A DNA stretch of 51,196 nt from Saprospiraceae bacterium (GTDB lineage: Bacteria > Bacteroidota > Bacteroidia > Chitinophagales > Saprospiraceae): the NCBI GenBank assembly GCA_028279185.1, contig JANQSS010000278.1, forward strand, positions 1 through 51,196, in the 5' to 3' direction. Under the pieces are notes generated by a model. It was not told where the DNA came from, made no database searches, and saw nothing but the letters and a program-made list of their open reading frames with translations. Of the stretch, positions 36,163 through 44,864 are shown in pieces. Within the stretch, counting starts at the first letter, position 1; each line of letters starts with the position of its first letter. Made by a program: the position numbers and the translations under genes.

Positions 36163-37317
36163 ATGTATAGAAAGAATTTGAACTTCAAGGTGAGACGTGT
36201 ATTCTTTTTCATATTAATGATCATGGTTATCACCTTACCGATGGCCTGCCAACGGCACTTAACAGCTCAAGAAGCCACGAATTCAACACAAATCAAGGTC
36301 AAACCTCCTCGCCAGGATTCCATTTTATCATTTGACTCGATGATAACCGATATTATGGAAGACAGCAAAGGCAATTTGTGGTTTGGCTCGTATGGAAATG
36401 GGATATGTGTCTATGATGGAAAAACGTACAGTTATTATACAGCACAACATGGATTGCCAAGCGAGCGATTTCACGAAGAAGTATCCCGACGCGTTCCTAT
36501 GGGAGATTTGATTCGGTCTATTCAAGAGGATGCGAATGGTGATATCATCATTCATTCGGCTGAAGAAATATTCAAGTTTAATAGAAATACAATTACCGTG
36601 CTCGATCGACCAGCTGAACACACATCAATTGCTACGATTAAAAATCCGCGACGTTGGAAAGTGGAATTGAACAAACTATGGTTTCAAGCCGAAAATAATA
36701 ATGGGGCATACACGTATGCCAACGGACGTTTACAACACCGGACTTTACCGCCGGAATATTTATCGGGTGGTGGTTCTGCTTTTCAATACGCAACGTACGC
36801 CTTATTAAAAGACCGTAAAAACAACATTTGGCTTGGAACGGCAGAAGCGGGAATTATGAAATTCGATGGTCAAACATTTACATGTATTAATGCCAATAAA
36901 ACAAAGGGAACGGTTCGGAGTATTTTTGAAGATAATAATGGCCGAATTTGGATAAGTAATGTGCTTCAAGGATTAAACTATTATGAAAAAGGCCAGCTGG
37001 TAAATTTTACAAAAGAAATCGGATATTATACATTATCTGAAGTTCGTAATAACGGGACCTTGGATGGCGATAAATATCTTGATGGCATCCAGACAATTGA
37101 GCAAGATGAAAAGGGCAACATGTGGTTTGGATCTTACTCGGAAGGCCTGTGGCGCTATGATGGGAAGAACCTGACGCACTTTACCACCGCAAATGGGTTA
37201 CCGAGTAATACGGTCAAGACTATCTACAAAATCAATACGGGAGAATTGATCTTCGGCATTGGTTTAGAATCGTCGGGTATATATAGATTCGATGGGGAGG
37301 GTTTTGTACGGATGTGA
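36163..37317 (+). CDS. Two-component-regulator-type propeller lipoprotein (paralog 2)
   Basis: A 384-residue lipoprotein (signal with lipobox LPMAC, Cys about 29) with Reg_prop blades over about 55-380: IMEDSKGNLWFGSYGNGICVYDG, IQEDANGDIII, LLKDRKNNIWLGTAEAGIMKFDG, IFEDNNGRIWISNVLQGLNYYE and EQDEKGNMWFGSYSEGLWRYDG, each given in part. There is no kinase or HTH. It is a paralog of the gene at 24967: both are free propellers. The region is not in an operon with the VOC gene (122-bp gap). A role in sensing or binding an extracellular polymer is inference from the kinase-linked relatives. Confidence 0.82.
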   Translation: MYRKNLNFKVRRVFFFILMIMVITLPMACQRHLTAQEATNSTQIKVKPPRQDSILSFDSMITDIMEDSKGNLWFGSYGNGICVYDGKTYSYYTAQHGLPSERFHEEVSRRVPMGDLIRSIQEDANGDIIIHSAEEIFKFNRNTITVLDRPAEHTSIATIKNPRRWKVELNKLWFQAENNNGAYTYANGRLQHRTLPPEYLSGGGSAFQYATYALLKDRKNNIWLGTAEAGIMKFDGQTFTCINANKTKGTVRSIFEDNNGRIWISNVLQGLNYYEKGQLVNFTKEIGYYTLSEVRNNGTLDGDKYLDGIQTIEQDEKGNMWFGSYSEGLWRYDGKNLTHFTTANGLPSNTVKTIYKINTGELIFGIGLESSGIYRFDGEGFVRM

Positions 37318-37438
37318 GGTTTTTGGAATATAAATAATCGTGTCTTTTCCTTTGATAAATCTCCTTCACGCTTCCTGGAGATTAAATGAACCATTATTTT
37401 GCATAATTTCACGTATTGCGGTAATTTAAATCAGAGCG

Positions 37439-37810
37439 ATGAAAGGTGCACAATTTCACATCACAGGCATGACCATGGCCATCACCAATATGGAAGCCAT
37501 GCTCGCATTTTATTCAGGACTTTTCAATATCGAATTTGAACTACGCGAGATGTACGGCTCAAAATTGTATGCAGGAAAGTGGGGTGCATTTGATCTCTTA
37601 TTTTGTCCGGCGACGCTAGCTGGAATTACTGCAAGGCAAAATCGGCATCAATTTGACATTGTAATTCCCGATATCGAACAACTTATCGATCAAGCTACGA
37701 CGCTTGGCGGTAAAGCCATGGGGCCAATAACAGAAGACGAAAATGCGCTGAATGTCGGCATTTACGATCCTGATGGCAATTCCATTTTGTTTAAGCAATT
37801 GAGGGAGTAG
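37439..37810 (+). CDS. VOC-family (glyoxalase/bleomycin-resistance-like) protein
   Basis: A 123-residue single-domain protein of the vicinal-oxygen-chelate fold, beginning with the paired strands ITGMTMAITNMEAMLAFYSGLFNIEFE and ending IYDPDGNSILFKQLRE. A possible metal ligand set is H8 plus the second-half E and H residues, but the typical H/E pattern is incomplete, so it may bind rather than convert its ligand. It stands alone. Confidence 0.85.
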   Translation: MKGAQFHITGMTMAITNMEAMLAFYSGLFNIEFELREMYGSKLYAGKWGAFDLLFCPATLAGITARQNRHQFDIVIPDIEQLIDQATTLGGKAMGPITEDENALNVGIYDPDGNSILFKQLRE

Positions 37811-38370
37811 ACTCGCTCTTCGCGCGAATGTGCAATCGATCCGACAATTAGCAGGGGTCAAGTAGTTAATATTACAGATAGGTTTAACCGGAGCTGGTGT
37901 GAAGGCTAGCGGGTAAGCAATACCTAATTTTCTAATTTTCTAAATTTCACATTGCCACATTACCAACTCCCGGCCTTCGCTTTACGAGCTTCGGTCGACT
38001 AAGTGCCAGAGCACCTCTTACGACGGTTCGTGGGCAGGCATCAACAAAATACCACATCACCACATTATCAAACTATCTCATTATCTTGTCAAAACAAGAT
38101 ACTCCTAAAGCTGATGCACAACCTGAACTACCGATCCCAATCATTCACGACTGTTTCTTTATTGAGCAATCTATTGCGTAATGTCGATTCTCCTGAAACA
38201 AGATCGAAAGCGCGATATGAACGCGATATCTCGGCCGTATTGGGTTTATTAGGCGATTTTGGGGTTATAAGCGTAACTTTTAGTGCAAAAAAGTGTAACT
38301 CGGAGATTGGATTGTTCGGGTTATTGGGGAGTTGTGAGTAATTAGTCGAAACTGAATATTTAATAGATTA
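37811..38370. other. 560-bp region before the cassette-like genes
   Basis: A frame at 38003-38341 is open but resembles no known protein. The stretch contains low-complexity CACATTNCCACATTACC-like and CACATCACCACATTATC-like motifs (37949-37967 and 38052-38070), of a type I associate with decayed repeat spacers in Bacteroidota. I do not support a gene. Confidence 0.4.
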
Positions 38371-39285
38371 ATGGCAAAGTTTTTAAATACAAGAAAACTA
38401 AAAATTTGGATACAGGAATTAATTCGTAATAGTGAAAGGGAACTTGTAATAGTAGTCCCATATATTAGGATATCCGAAGAAATGTATGATGTAATACAGG
38501 ATGCAGATAAGAGGGGTGTTGAAACAACAATAATATACCGCGAGGATAAGTTGAATCCAAATGAGAAGGAAAAGATTGAATCCCTAAATAATATCAACTT
38601 GCTCCACCATCCCAATGTTCATTGTAAATGCTATTTTAACGGCGAATTAATAATTATTTGTTCTATGAACCTGTATGAATACTCTGAAAGAAATAATAGA
38701 GAAATGGGAGTCTTGGTTTCAAGAAAACCTTTGGAGGATAAGAGGAGATTCTATAGTCACCATGACCACGACGAATTGTTTTACGATGCTATTCACGAAA
38801 TTAGAGAAATTCTTAATGGCTCAAAATTGGAACTTTATCGAACCAGAAAACAAAAAGAAAAATTTTTAGTAAATATACTTGAAACGGAAGAAGAGAAAGC
38901 ACGAACGGTCTCGGCGGAAATAAGCAAAGTCTGCCTAAATAAAGTATTTTCACCAGTGAAGGTAAACAGGGATCTATGGCTGCCTAAGTGCAAGAATTAT
39001 TTTGATAATATAGATGTCACTTTGGAGAATAATAGAATTGCCATCGAAATTAATCGACCAAATGAAGACAAGAATTATATTCATCAGAAATGGATGAGGT
39101 CATACGATGAATATGAATTTAAGGGCTTTAAATTTTATTGGAATAAGTTTGATTCTTTGCTATATCTTTACAAGAATAGTGAATTTGATTGGACTGGAAT
39201 AGAAGATCAATCTGTTGTATATAAAAAATATAAACAAGGTATTGATATGGTCATATCGAAGTATCGATCGCTTAGTTCAAGTTAA
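38371..39285 (+). CDS. PLD-like domain protein (single HxK), cassette-like gene 1
   Basis: A 304-residue protein. The N-terminal 150 residues form a phospholipase D-like domain with one HxK motif, H84-C-K86 in VHCKCYFNGELIIICSMNLYEYSERNNREMG (seen here in part). The Asp of the HxKx4D motif is replaced by G91, while the following S-M-N is kept. Single-motif PLD proteins act as dimers, often as nucleases, and are frequent in defence systems. The C-terminal half is an all-helical or mixed region ending near residue 300 with no recognised family. It is followed after 9 bp by the first attC-like palindrome. No signal peptide. Confidence 0.72.
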   Translation: MAKFLNTRKLKIWIQELIRNSERELVIVVPYIRISEEMYDVIQDADKRGVETTIIYREDKLNPNEKEKIESLNNINLLHHPNVHCKCYFNGELIIICSMNLYEYSERNNREMGVLVSRKPLEDKRRFYSHHDHDELFYDAIHEIREILNGSKLELYRTRKQKEKFLVNILETEEEKARTVSAEISKVCLNKVFSPVKVNRDLWLPKCKNYFDNIDVTLENNRIAIEINRPNEDKNYIHQKWMRSYDEYEFKGFKFYWNKFDSLLYLYKNSEFDWTGIEDQSVVYKKYKQGIDMVISKYRSLSSS

Positions 39286-39293
39286 CTACTCAC

Positions 39294-39354
39294 AACATGT
39301 AGCAAGACGGCATATTCGCTAAGGCTCACACACCGCTTGCTGCGACACCGTTGG
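39294..39354 (+). other. attC-like imperfect palindrome, site 1
   Basis: Between the PLD-like and AbiJ-like genes. AAC at 39294 and GTT at 39350 bound the site. TAGCAAGACGG (39300-39310) pairs with CCGCTTGCTG (39333-39342), leaving one extra A on one arm, as attC sites do. The tail TGCGACACCGTTGG is shared with site 2. Confidence 0.5.
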
Positions 39355-39380
39355 TATCCATTGACTACAAAATTTGATAA

Positions 39381-40208
39381 ATGAGGTTTTCAGAAAGAAT
39401 AGGAAAGAAAAAACCACTAACTGAAATACGTAAAGAAGGATTGAGCAAAGAACTAGTTAATTCACTTTGGACTATTTATTTAGAATTCACATTGGCTTCT
39501 AAATCAGTGGAAAAGGTGTATCAAGATTATACAGAAAAATCTAGATTTTTTAGGTCTCTCTGGATTCACTTTTTTAAAAGACCAATAGATAATTTGGGTA
39601 TGAATTATGGAGAAGTGAGCTATTATGACGCAAATACGGTTGTAAGAAAGTGGTACTATGAGGCGGAATGGTATGAAAAACTAGATTTCATCGAATTCTG
39701 TATCAATTACGATGACAATAAATATTCAGAAGCTTACAACGGTTTTCTGAAAAAAGAACTTTCGGCGTATCGATATATTGACGGTCAAATATCTGAGATT
39801 AACTCAAAAGAAGAAATTGTTGAAATAGAAAATGCTATAACTCAAAATGACACTTATCGGTCGGTAAAGGCTCATTTAAAAACGGCACTTAGGCATTTTT
39901 CTGACCTCAAGAATCCGGATTTCAGAAATTCAGTAAAAGAATCAATTTCGGCGGTTGAATCAATGTGCAAAATCATATTAAATGATGACAAAACTACTTT
40001 AGGTCAAGCTTTGAAGTTAATTGAAAAAGAACACCAAATTCCTAAAGCATTGCAGGCGGCATTCAGTTCATTATATGGATATACTTCAAATGAAGGAGGA
40101 ATCAGACATGCCTTGCTTGAGGAGAATATAAAAATCGATTCTGAGGAGGCAAGATTCATGTTAGTAACTTGTTCAGCGTTTATTAATTATCTAAAAAGTA
40201 AAATTTGA
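39381..40208 (+). CDS. AbiJ-like abortive-infection protein (AbiJ_NTD4 domain), cassette-like gene 2
   Basis: A 275-residue protein. The N-terminal about 110 residues match the AbiJ N-terminal domain 4 pattern: MRFSERIGKKKPLTEIRKEGLSKELVNSLW at the start, then WYYEAEWYEKLDFIEF. The C-terminal about 110 residues look like a helical HEPN/Abi_C-type domain (RNSVKESISAVESMCKIIL, TLGQALKLIEKE, YGYTSNEGGIRHALLEE), which in abortive-infection proteins may be a nuclease. No HEPN RxxxxH is clear. It would act by stopping growth when a phage infects. Flanked by two attC-like palindromes and with no own promoter visible. Family call good, activity inference. Confidence 0.78.
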   Translation: MRFSERIGKKKPLTEIRKEGLSKELVNSLWTIYLEFTLASKSVEKVYQDYTEKSRFFRSLWIHFFKRPIDNLGMNYGEVSYYDANTVVRKWYYEAEWYEKLDFIEFCINYDDNKYSEAYNGFLKKELSAYRYIDGQISEINSKEEIVEIENAITQNDTYRSVKAHLKTALRHFSDLKNPDFRNSVKESISAVESMCKIILNDDKTTLGQALKLIEKEHQIPKALQAAFSSLYGYTSNEGGIRHALLEENIKIDSEEARFMLVTCSAFINYLKSKI

Positions 40209-40217
40209 AAACGGATA

Positions 40218-40283
40218 CTAACAAGCGGCATCATGCCATGCTCGCATTCGCGTCGCATAGCATATGCTGCGAGACCGTTGGAT
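40218..40283 (+). other. attC-like imperfect palindrome, site 2
   Basis: After the AbiJ-like gene. CTAAC at 40218 and GTTGGAT at 40277-40283; the last fits the attC core GTTRRRY. Stem ATGCT/AGCAT around CGCATTCGCGTCGCAT lies in the middle, with imperfect outer pairing. GCTGCGAGACCGTTGG is nearly the same as in site 1. Confidence 0.55.
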
Positions 40284-40326
40284 TCCATAAAAATAATCTT
40301 TAAAGAGAGGCAAAGTAGAAGATAAA

Positions 40327-41715
40327 ATGAAGATCTTTTTATCATATGTACTATTCAAAACGGAAAGATATCTTGTTTATCTGATCCTTGCTGTATTGTC
40401 ATCATCATTGATAGGATTGATCTTTTCGGGTTTAGTATATCTAATGACAAAATCGATAAATCTCAATTTCGACTTTTTAGAAATCTATATTTCAACAACA
40501 TTGTTATTCTTTACGGCCGGGTTATTAATTTTAAAATACCGAGAAGAAAACTCCCACTCTTTTAAACAATTTGAAAATTTCGATAAAGTAAGAAAGCTAA
40601 ACCACGAATCATTGCCGTTATGGGAAACTTATAAACGTGTGCGGCATCACGATAAAGCAAACTGGATATCAGAAGTAGAAATAAATAATAAGACATTTGC
40701 TCAGCATGATTCAGTTGATCGGAACTTTGGGAATTTAAAATTCAAAGATTGCTTTATATCAACTCAAATAGACGAACTCAACTTAGAGTGCGCAACATTT
40801 CATGACTGTCTTTTCCTTAATTGCAATTTACTTTCCTCCAAGAGCAAAAATGCTGTCTTTGTCAATTGTGTGTTCTCCGAAGTTCTTCTTAAGAACAGTG
40901 AATTGAATTCTACGCGGTTTATTAGTTGTTATTTCGAAGATACCGACTTGTCCTCTTCAGATTTAAAATTTGCAAAGTTAGAAGAGTGTATTTTCCAAAA
41001 TACTACAATAAAAAGTGTTGACTTTTCAAATGCAATTCTGGAACGAAACAAAGGAATTATTTTTGATGCTAATATTTTAAGAAGTACCAAAATTCTAAGA
41101 AGGCTACACGATGAAAAAAATTCGAAATTCAAAAGTTATCCTAAGGACCCTTGGACAATTCTTAAGGAAAATTATACAGGACTAAGATCTAGTATTAACT
41201 TTATACTGTTATTTTTATTTATTTCTCCTGTCGTTGCGAAAAGCTTAAAGGAAATATATAGAAATCCAACTTTAATCTATCTTAATTTTACCAACTCTAA
41301 TAGACAACATTCCAATGACACCATAATCTTCAACAGTGAAACTATTTCGAAGTTCGGACCAGATACAAATGCAAATGAACTATTGAATCATAATGCAACT
41401 GACGTGGGCGATAACTCTACATATATAAGAAAACCCTTTTGGTATATATTATTTAGACTGCATAAAGACAAATTCTCTTATATAATATTTTTTATTTTAG
41501 TAATTTACAACTTTATAAGGACTGTTTTAACATTTTATATTAACCGATTAAGGGATGAAGAAGCTAACTCAAATATTACACCTTATAGAGATGAGCAGTT
41601 ATATCCTTTTTATTGGCATTTGTTTAATAAAACATTGTTCTTGATAGCATTGATCGTAGGGGTAATCAATACAATTGATATTCTAAATCATGGATTTTGG
41701 ATACAAGTTAATTAA
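40327..41715 (+). CDS. Membrane protein with pentapeptide-like repeats, cassette-like gene 3
   Basis: A 462-residue protein. Two transmembrane helices lie at the N-terminus (about 15-42 and 50-70), followed by a cytoplasmic segment (about 75-115) and about 25 pentapeptide-like repeats over about 120-245 (FKDCFIS, LNLECATFHDCLF, ADL-type text such as FEDTDLSSSDLKFAKLEEC). Three more hydrophobic segments lie near 285, 375 and 440. Pentapeptide repeats form a right-handed quadrilateral beta-helix that binds or mimics DNA or acts as a scaffold. The function is unknown. The gene is AT-rich and lies between two attC-like sites. Confidence 0.75.
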   Translation: MKIFLSYVLFKTERYLVYLILAVLSSSLIGLIFSGLVYLMTKSINLNFDFLEIYISTTLLFFTAGLLILKYREENSHSFKQFENFDKVRKLNHESLPLWETYKRVRHHDKANWISEVEINNKTFAQHDSVDRNFGNLKFKDCFISTQIDELNLECATFHDCLFLNCNLLSSKSKNAVFVNCVFSEVLLKNSELNSTRFISCYFEDTDLSSSDLKFAKLEECIFQNTTIKSVDFSNAILERNKGIIFDANILRSTKILRRLHDEKNSKFKSYPKDPWTILKENYTGLRSSINFILLFLFISPVVAKSLKEIYRNPTLIYLNFTNSNRQHSNDTIIFNSETISKFGPDTNANELLNHNATDVGDNSTYIRKPFWYILFRLHKDKFSYIIFFILVIYNFIRTVLTFYINRLRDEEANSNITPYRDEQLYPFYWHLFNKTLFLIALIVGVINTIDILNHGFWIQVN

Positions 41716-41740
41716 AATAGTAATCTGAGAATTATACGGA

Positions 41741-41805
41741 ATCTAACAATAGATACCACAACATATCCTCCTTCGTCAGAGACGCTAGGTGTCATCATCG
41801 TTAGC
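41741..41805 (+). other. attC-like imperfect palindrome, site 3
   Basis: After the pentapeptide gene. ATCTAAC (41741-41747) fits the attC core RYYYAAC, and GTTAG is at 41800-41804. The outer arms CTAAC/GTTAG pair perfectly and the next pairs are imperfect. GTTAGCA does not fully fit GTTRRRY. Confidence 0.5.
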
Positions 41806-41871
41806 AAACGACAAATAACTGGATTAACTATAAAAAAGGGCTCTAACAAAGAATTAGATAATTGAGTAATT

Positions 41872-42876
41872 ATGAAACCAATAAGATATTTAAAATTGGC
41901 CTTCTTAACTATTTGTGTAATGAGTTCTGCACAAGCACAAACAATCGATTGTAATACCGATTTTTGGACAATTACAGTAGACGGGTATATCCAGCAATGG
42001 AGTTTAAGCAATGGAACGATCAGTGGTGGGGATACTATTTTATCTGGTGGAGGTATAAGTTTGAGTTATTGTGGAAATAGCAATGCGCCCACATTCTTTA
42101 CAGACAATTGGAATCAAGCAGGAATTGGAATAAATTATTATGATCCAGATTCTGGTTGGATCAACATTCCCACTGATTATCATGTGCAGGATAATGGAGG
42201 GCATCTCATGGATCAATATTATACGGTAGTGGGAGGAGTTATACAATACGTTAACTATTGGGACGGGACGAATTTAATTGTGATTGATTCTTTACCGGGC
42301 GAATTCTTCGCTGGCATATTTGATATTGGAGTGGATACTTCAGGTCATGCCTGGATCTCCACAGCTTCTTTCCCAGGCACTGCTATTGATAGTTTGAAGG
42401 TATACAATCAAGGTGGAAAGATCAATTCCTATTCCTTTCAATATGATATAGAAGGGTATGGATCATTCTTTCTAAACGACACGCTTTACCTGGGAACCTT
42501 TCAAGACTCCATTTTTCCCGTTATTCTCAATGGCAATACAGCTCAACTCGGAATGGGGATACCATTCCCCAATAATAACTTCACAGATATGGCAAGTTGT
42601 CAGAATAAGGAATCAACTTCTTCAGTTTCTGAATATTCAAGCACAAAAATTAAAGTATTCCCAAATCCAACAGATGGTCATTTCTCTATTGACTTAGGAG
42701 AAAACCACCAAACAGTAATGATTACTGTGATAGATTTAGATGGAAATTTAATTTATTCAGGCAGATATAGTGGTATTCAATTGCTGAACTTAAAACTAGA
42801 AGAACCAGCTGGAATTTATCCATTGATAATAGAATCTGGAAATAAAAAAGAAATAATTCGATTGGTAAAAGAATAA
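41872..42876 (+). CDS. Secreted T9SS cargo protein, cassette-like gene 4
   Basis: A 334-residue protein with a signal peptide (1-22, ending AQA-Q) and a type IX secretion sorting domain at its C-terminus (about 260-334, beginning IKVFPNPTDGHFSIDL, with the usual GNLIYSGRY and AGIYPLIIES strands). The sorting domain sends it across the outer membrane and usually anchors it on the cell surface. The middle (30-255) is rich in Gly, Tyr and Asn and has no recognised family; some sections resemble propeller blades. It is an unusual cassette cargo, since T9SS proteins are rarely found in arrays of defence-like genes. Confidence 0.82.
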   Translation: MKPIRYLKLAFLTICVMSSAQAQTIDCNTDFWTITVDGYIQQWSLSNGTISGGDTILSGGGISLSYCGNSNAPTFFTDNWNQAGIGINYYDPDSGWINIPTDYHVQDNGGHLMDQYYTVVGGVIQYVNYWDGTNLIVIDSLPGEFFAGIFDIGVDTSGHAWISTASFPGTAIDSLKVYNQGGKINSYSFQYDIEGYGSFFLNDTLYLGTFQDSIFPVILNGNTAQLGMGIPFPNNNFTDMASCQNKESTSSVSEYSSTKIKVFPNPTDGHFSIDLGENHQTVMITVIDLDGNLIYSGRYSGIQLLNLKLEEPAGIYPLIIESGNKKEIIRLVKE

Positions 42877-42884
42877 ACGATTTG

Positions 42885-42973
42885 CTAACTATATATAGCA
42901 CGTCAATATTTGGTAGTGGGGCAAACACACAAATCAAAACGCTCCGCCAGCTACTGCGGCTATAATCGCGTTT
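42885..42973 (+). other. attC-like imperfect palindrome, site 4
   Basis: After the T9SS cargo gene. CTAAC (42885-42889) with TATATAGC pairs imperfectly with GGCTATAATCGCGTT (42958-42972). CCGCCAGCTACTGCGG lies in the right half and can fold by itself. The longest of the four sites. Confidence 0.45.
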
Positions 42974-42988
42974 CACAAAAAGAATAAT

Positions 42989-43675
42989 TTGAAAATACTA
43001 AAAGCATTATTTAGATCTAAACAATTAGATGGTATTGACAATATTCTTGATTCACATATCGTAGAATCAGAACCTCGTAATTTTGGTGAAAAAAGTAATT
43101 GGACGGTGGTTAAAACCAATAATATAAAGGAGTTTCTTACCTCATTGAATGCGGTGAAAATAAAAAAGACGAACTGGATAGAGGCTTGTGAAAGAAAGAA
43201 TGCTTCATATGTTTTCGTTTGTGGCCCCATAGAGAGTTGGATATTGGTCAAAGGATTTAACCAACCGCAAGCAGATGAATGGCAAGGGATGAAGGCTGTA
43301 CACGAATATTTAAATTCTTTAAGCCAGAAGTATCAGGAGGCGCACAACTATTGTTTGATGCGAACGTCAAGTGTTGCTATCTGGGTAAAGTCTCTGAATG
43401 GAGAAGTAATTCGAAGCCATTGTTATGCGGATACTGAGTTTTACCAAACTGGTAAGCTCACCGAGGTTGAACACGAAATCGGGATCGATCCCAGAAATCC
43501 AATGCAAGATTTTGATGAAAATGATTGGGAGAATTATAATGTACCTGGAATAGATGAAGTTCTTAAAGTAGCCAGTCAATGGTCATTTAGTCCTATGAAA
43601 CTAAGTGAAATGGATGGAGTTCCTAAATTTGGATATTTGGTTGAACCAGAAAAGGGAGTGTTGAAGCTTAAATAA
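42989..43675 (+). CDS. Protein of unknown function, cassette-like gene 5
   Basis: A 228-residue soluble protein without a signal peptide or known domain. It starts with TTG at 42989 (KILKALFRSKQ), as no upstream ATG gives a sensible N-terminus. Notable pieces are YVFVCGPIESWILVKG and MRTSSVAIWVKSLNGEVIRSHCYADTEF, as in small alpha/beta proteins. The gene shares strand, spacing and lack of promoter with the other four cassette-like genes, and it is the last. Confidence 0.6.
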   Translation: MKILKALFRSKQLDGIDNILDSHIVESEPRNFGEKSNWTVVKTNNIKEFLTSLNAVKIKKTNWIEACERKNASYVFVCGPIESWILVKGFNQPQADEWQGMKAVHEYLNSLSQKYQEAHNYCLMRTSSVAIWVKSLNGEVIRSHCYADTEFYQTGKLTEVEHEIGIDPRNPMQDFDENDWENYNVPGIDEVLKVASQWSFSPMKLSEMDGVPKFGYLVEPEKGVLKLK

Positions 43676-43979
43676 ATACTCCAATGAACTAAATTCCAAA
43701 CACAAAGATTAACGCGTAAGTCATCTTAACGGTCAATATTCACCAATACCCAATCATCCAATACTGCATACATCGTGATAGAATCTTGAAGAAATGGATC
43801 GAGCTTAATTGCTCAACATTAAAGTTTACTTACGCACTAAAATATAGCATCATGTTTATAATAGTCCCCTGTTGTTAATGACAAATTATATTAGAACGTT
43901 TCTTTACAAAAGCTAATAAAATTGCGCCTTACACACGAATTCAAGAAAAAGGAGCGTTTATACGCAAATCCAAATTTCT
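43676..43979. other. 304-bp gap after the cassette-like genes
   Basis: No gene is seen. TTAACGCGTAAGT (43709-43721) and ACTTACGCACTAA (43828-43840) form imperfect inverted arms (11 of 13 pairs) with about 105 bp between. It may be a fifth, longer palindrome at the right boundary of the array, but it lacks a GTTRRRY core. Confidence 0.4.
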
Positions 43980-44864
43980 ATGCACGTAAAATCAGCTTTT
44001 CCAACACTTTTTTTACTTTCCACCTTAATACTTGTTCTGAGCGCGTCCTGCAGCGATGACGAAGGGTCTGCATCAACAGATCAGCTCGTTTTCACATTAA
44101 AATTTGATCCGAATCAAGAGCGTCTTGACAATTTTGGTAATCCGGAGACGATACCGGCAAACCACGCTGCACAATCACCAAGATTCAATGGCATGGGTGT
44201 GCATTACATCGAACTATCTGAAAAAGATGATATCCCGGCATATAATGGTGCTATAATTTATCAAAGTCCGATGACAGACAAAGGAGGTGAGTCGGCAATC
44301 GATTTTGACCGGGCGCTATATGCCGAAGATGGCGAAACATTATTTTCATTAGACTTAAGTAGTGTGCCACCGGGAACCTACGAATATGTGCGTATGTCGC
44401 TGTCTTACCAAAACTATGACGTTGACTTTCGCGCAAATAATGTGGATTTAACCGGAACAATCGCATCCTTCATTGGATCAAACACGTACATAGGATCGTA
44501 CCAGGTGAAAAATGAAACCATCGATGTCAACGGAAATAAAAAGCAAGGGTACTGGGCGTTTGAAACCGATGCACCCAATGTTCCTGTTGCTGAGGGACAA
44601 GCTCCCGCAGGAGCAACAACAGTGCCAAATCCAATATTTGATTCGTCTCCGATTCCACCCGGTTCTTGCCTTGTCACGGGAAGGTTTGCCACGCCTTTAA
44701 TAATTACGGGTAATGAAAATGAAAGTATAAATATCCGCTGTTCTATATCCATAAATAATAGTTTTGAATGGGTCGACAATAATGCCAATGGCACATATGA
44801 ACCACTAGAGGGCGATGTCGTCGTGAATATGGGTGTTCGTGGTTTAATTCCGAGCGTGCAGTAA
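43980..44864 (+). CDS. Lipoprotein of unknown function
   Basis: A 294-residue lipoprotein (lipobox LSASC, Cys about 24, followed by the acidic SDDEGS often seen in exported Bacteroidota lipoproteins). The mature domain is beta-rich with a long loop that contains asparagines, prolines and tyrosines (PPGTYEYVRMSLSYQNYDVDFRAN). No family is recognised. The last codons and the TAA stop (44862-44864) lie inside a 19-bp inverted repeat. Confidence 0.7.
   Translation: MHVKSAFPTLFLLSTLILVLSASCSDDEGSASTDQLVFTLKFDPNQERLDNFGNPETIPANHAAQSPRFNGMGVHYIELSEKDDIPAYNGAIIYQSPMTDKGGESAIDFDRALYAEDGETLFSLDLSSVPPGTYEYVRMSLSYQNYDVDFRANNVDLTGTIASFIGSNTYIGSYQVKNETIDVNGNKKQGYWAFETDAPNVPVAEGQAPAGATTVPNPIFDSSPIPPGSCLVTGRFATPLIITGNENESINIRCSISINNSFEWVDNNANGTYEPLEGDVVVNMGVRGLIPSVQ

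Noticed and set aside
38003-38341. 112-codon frame that might be a decayed small protein
   Set aside because: No similarity that I can name, and it begins in low-complexity CACATTA-type spacer. Left as intergenic.
37811-38370. Possible start of the cassette array with an integrase
   Set aside because: No tyrosine recombinase frame is present on either strand and no attI-like site could be pointed to.
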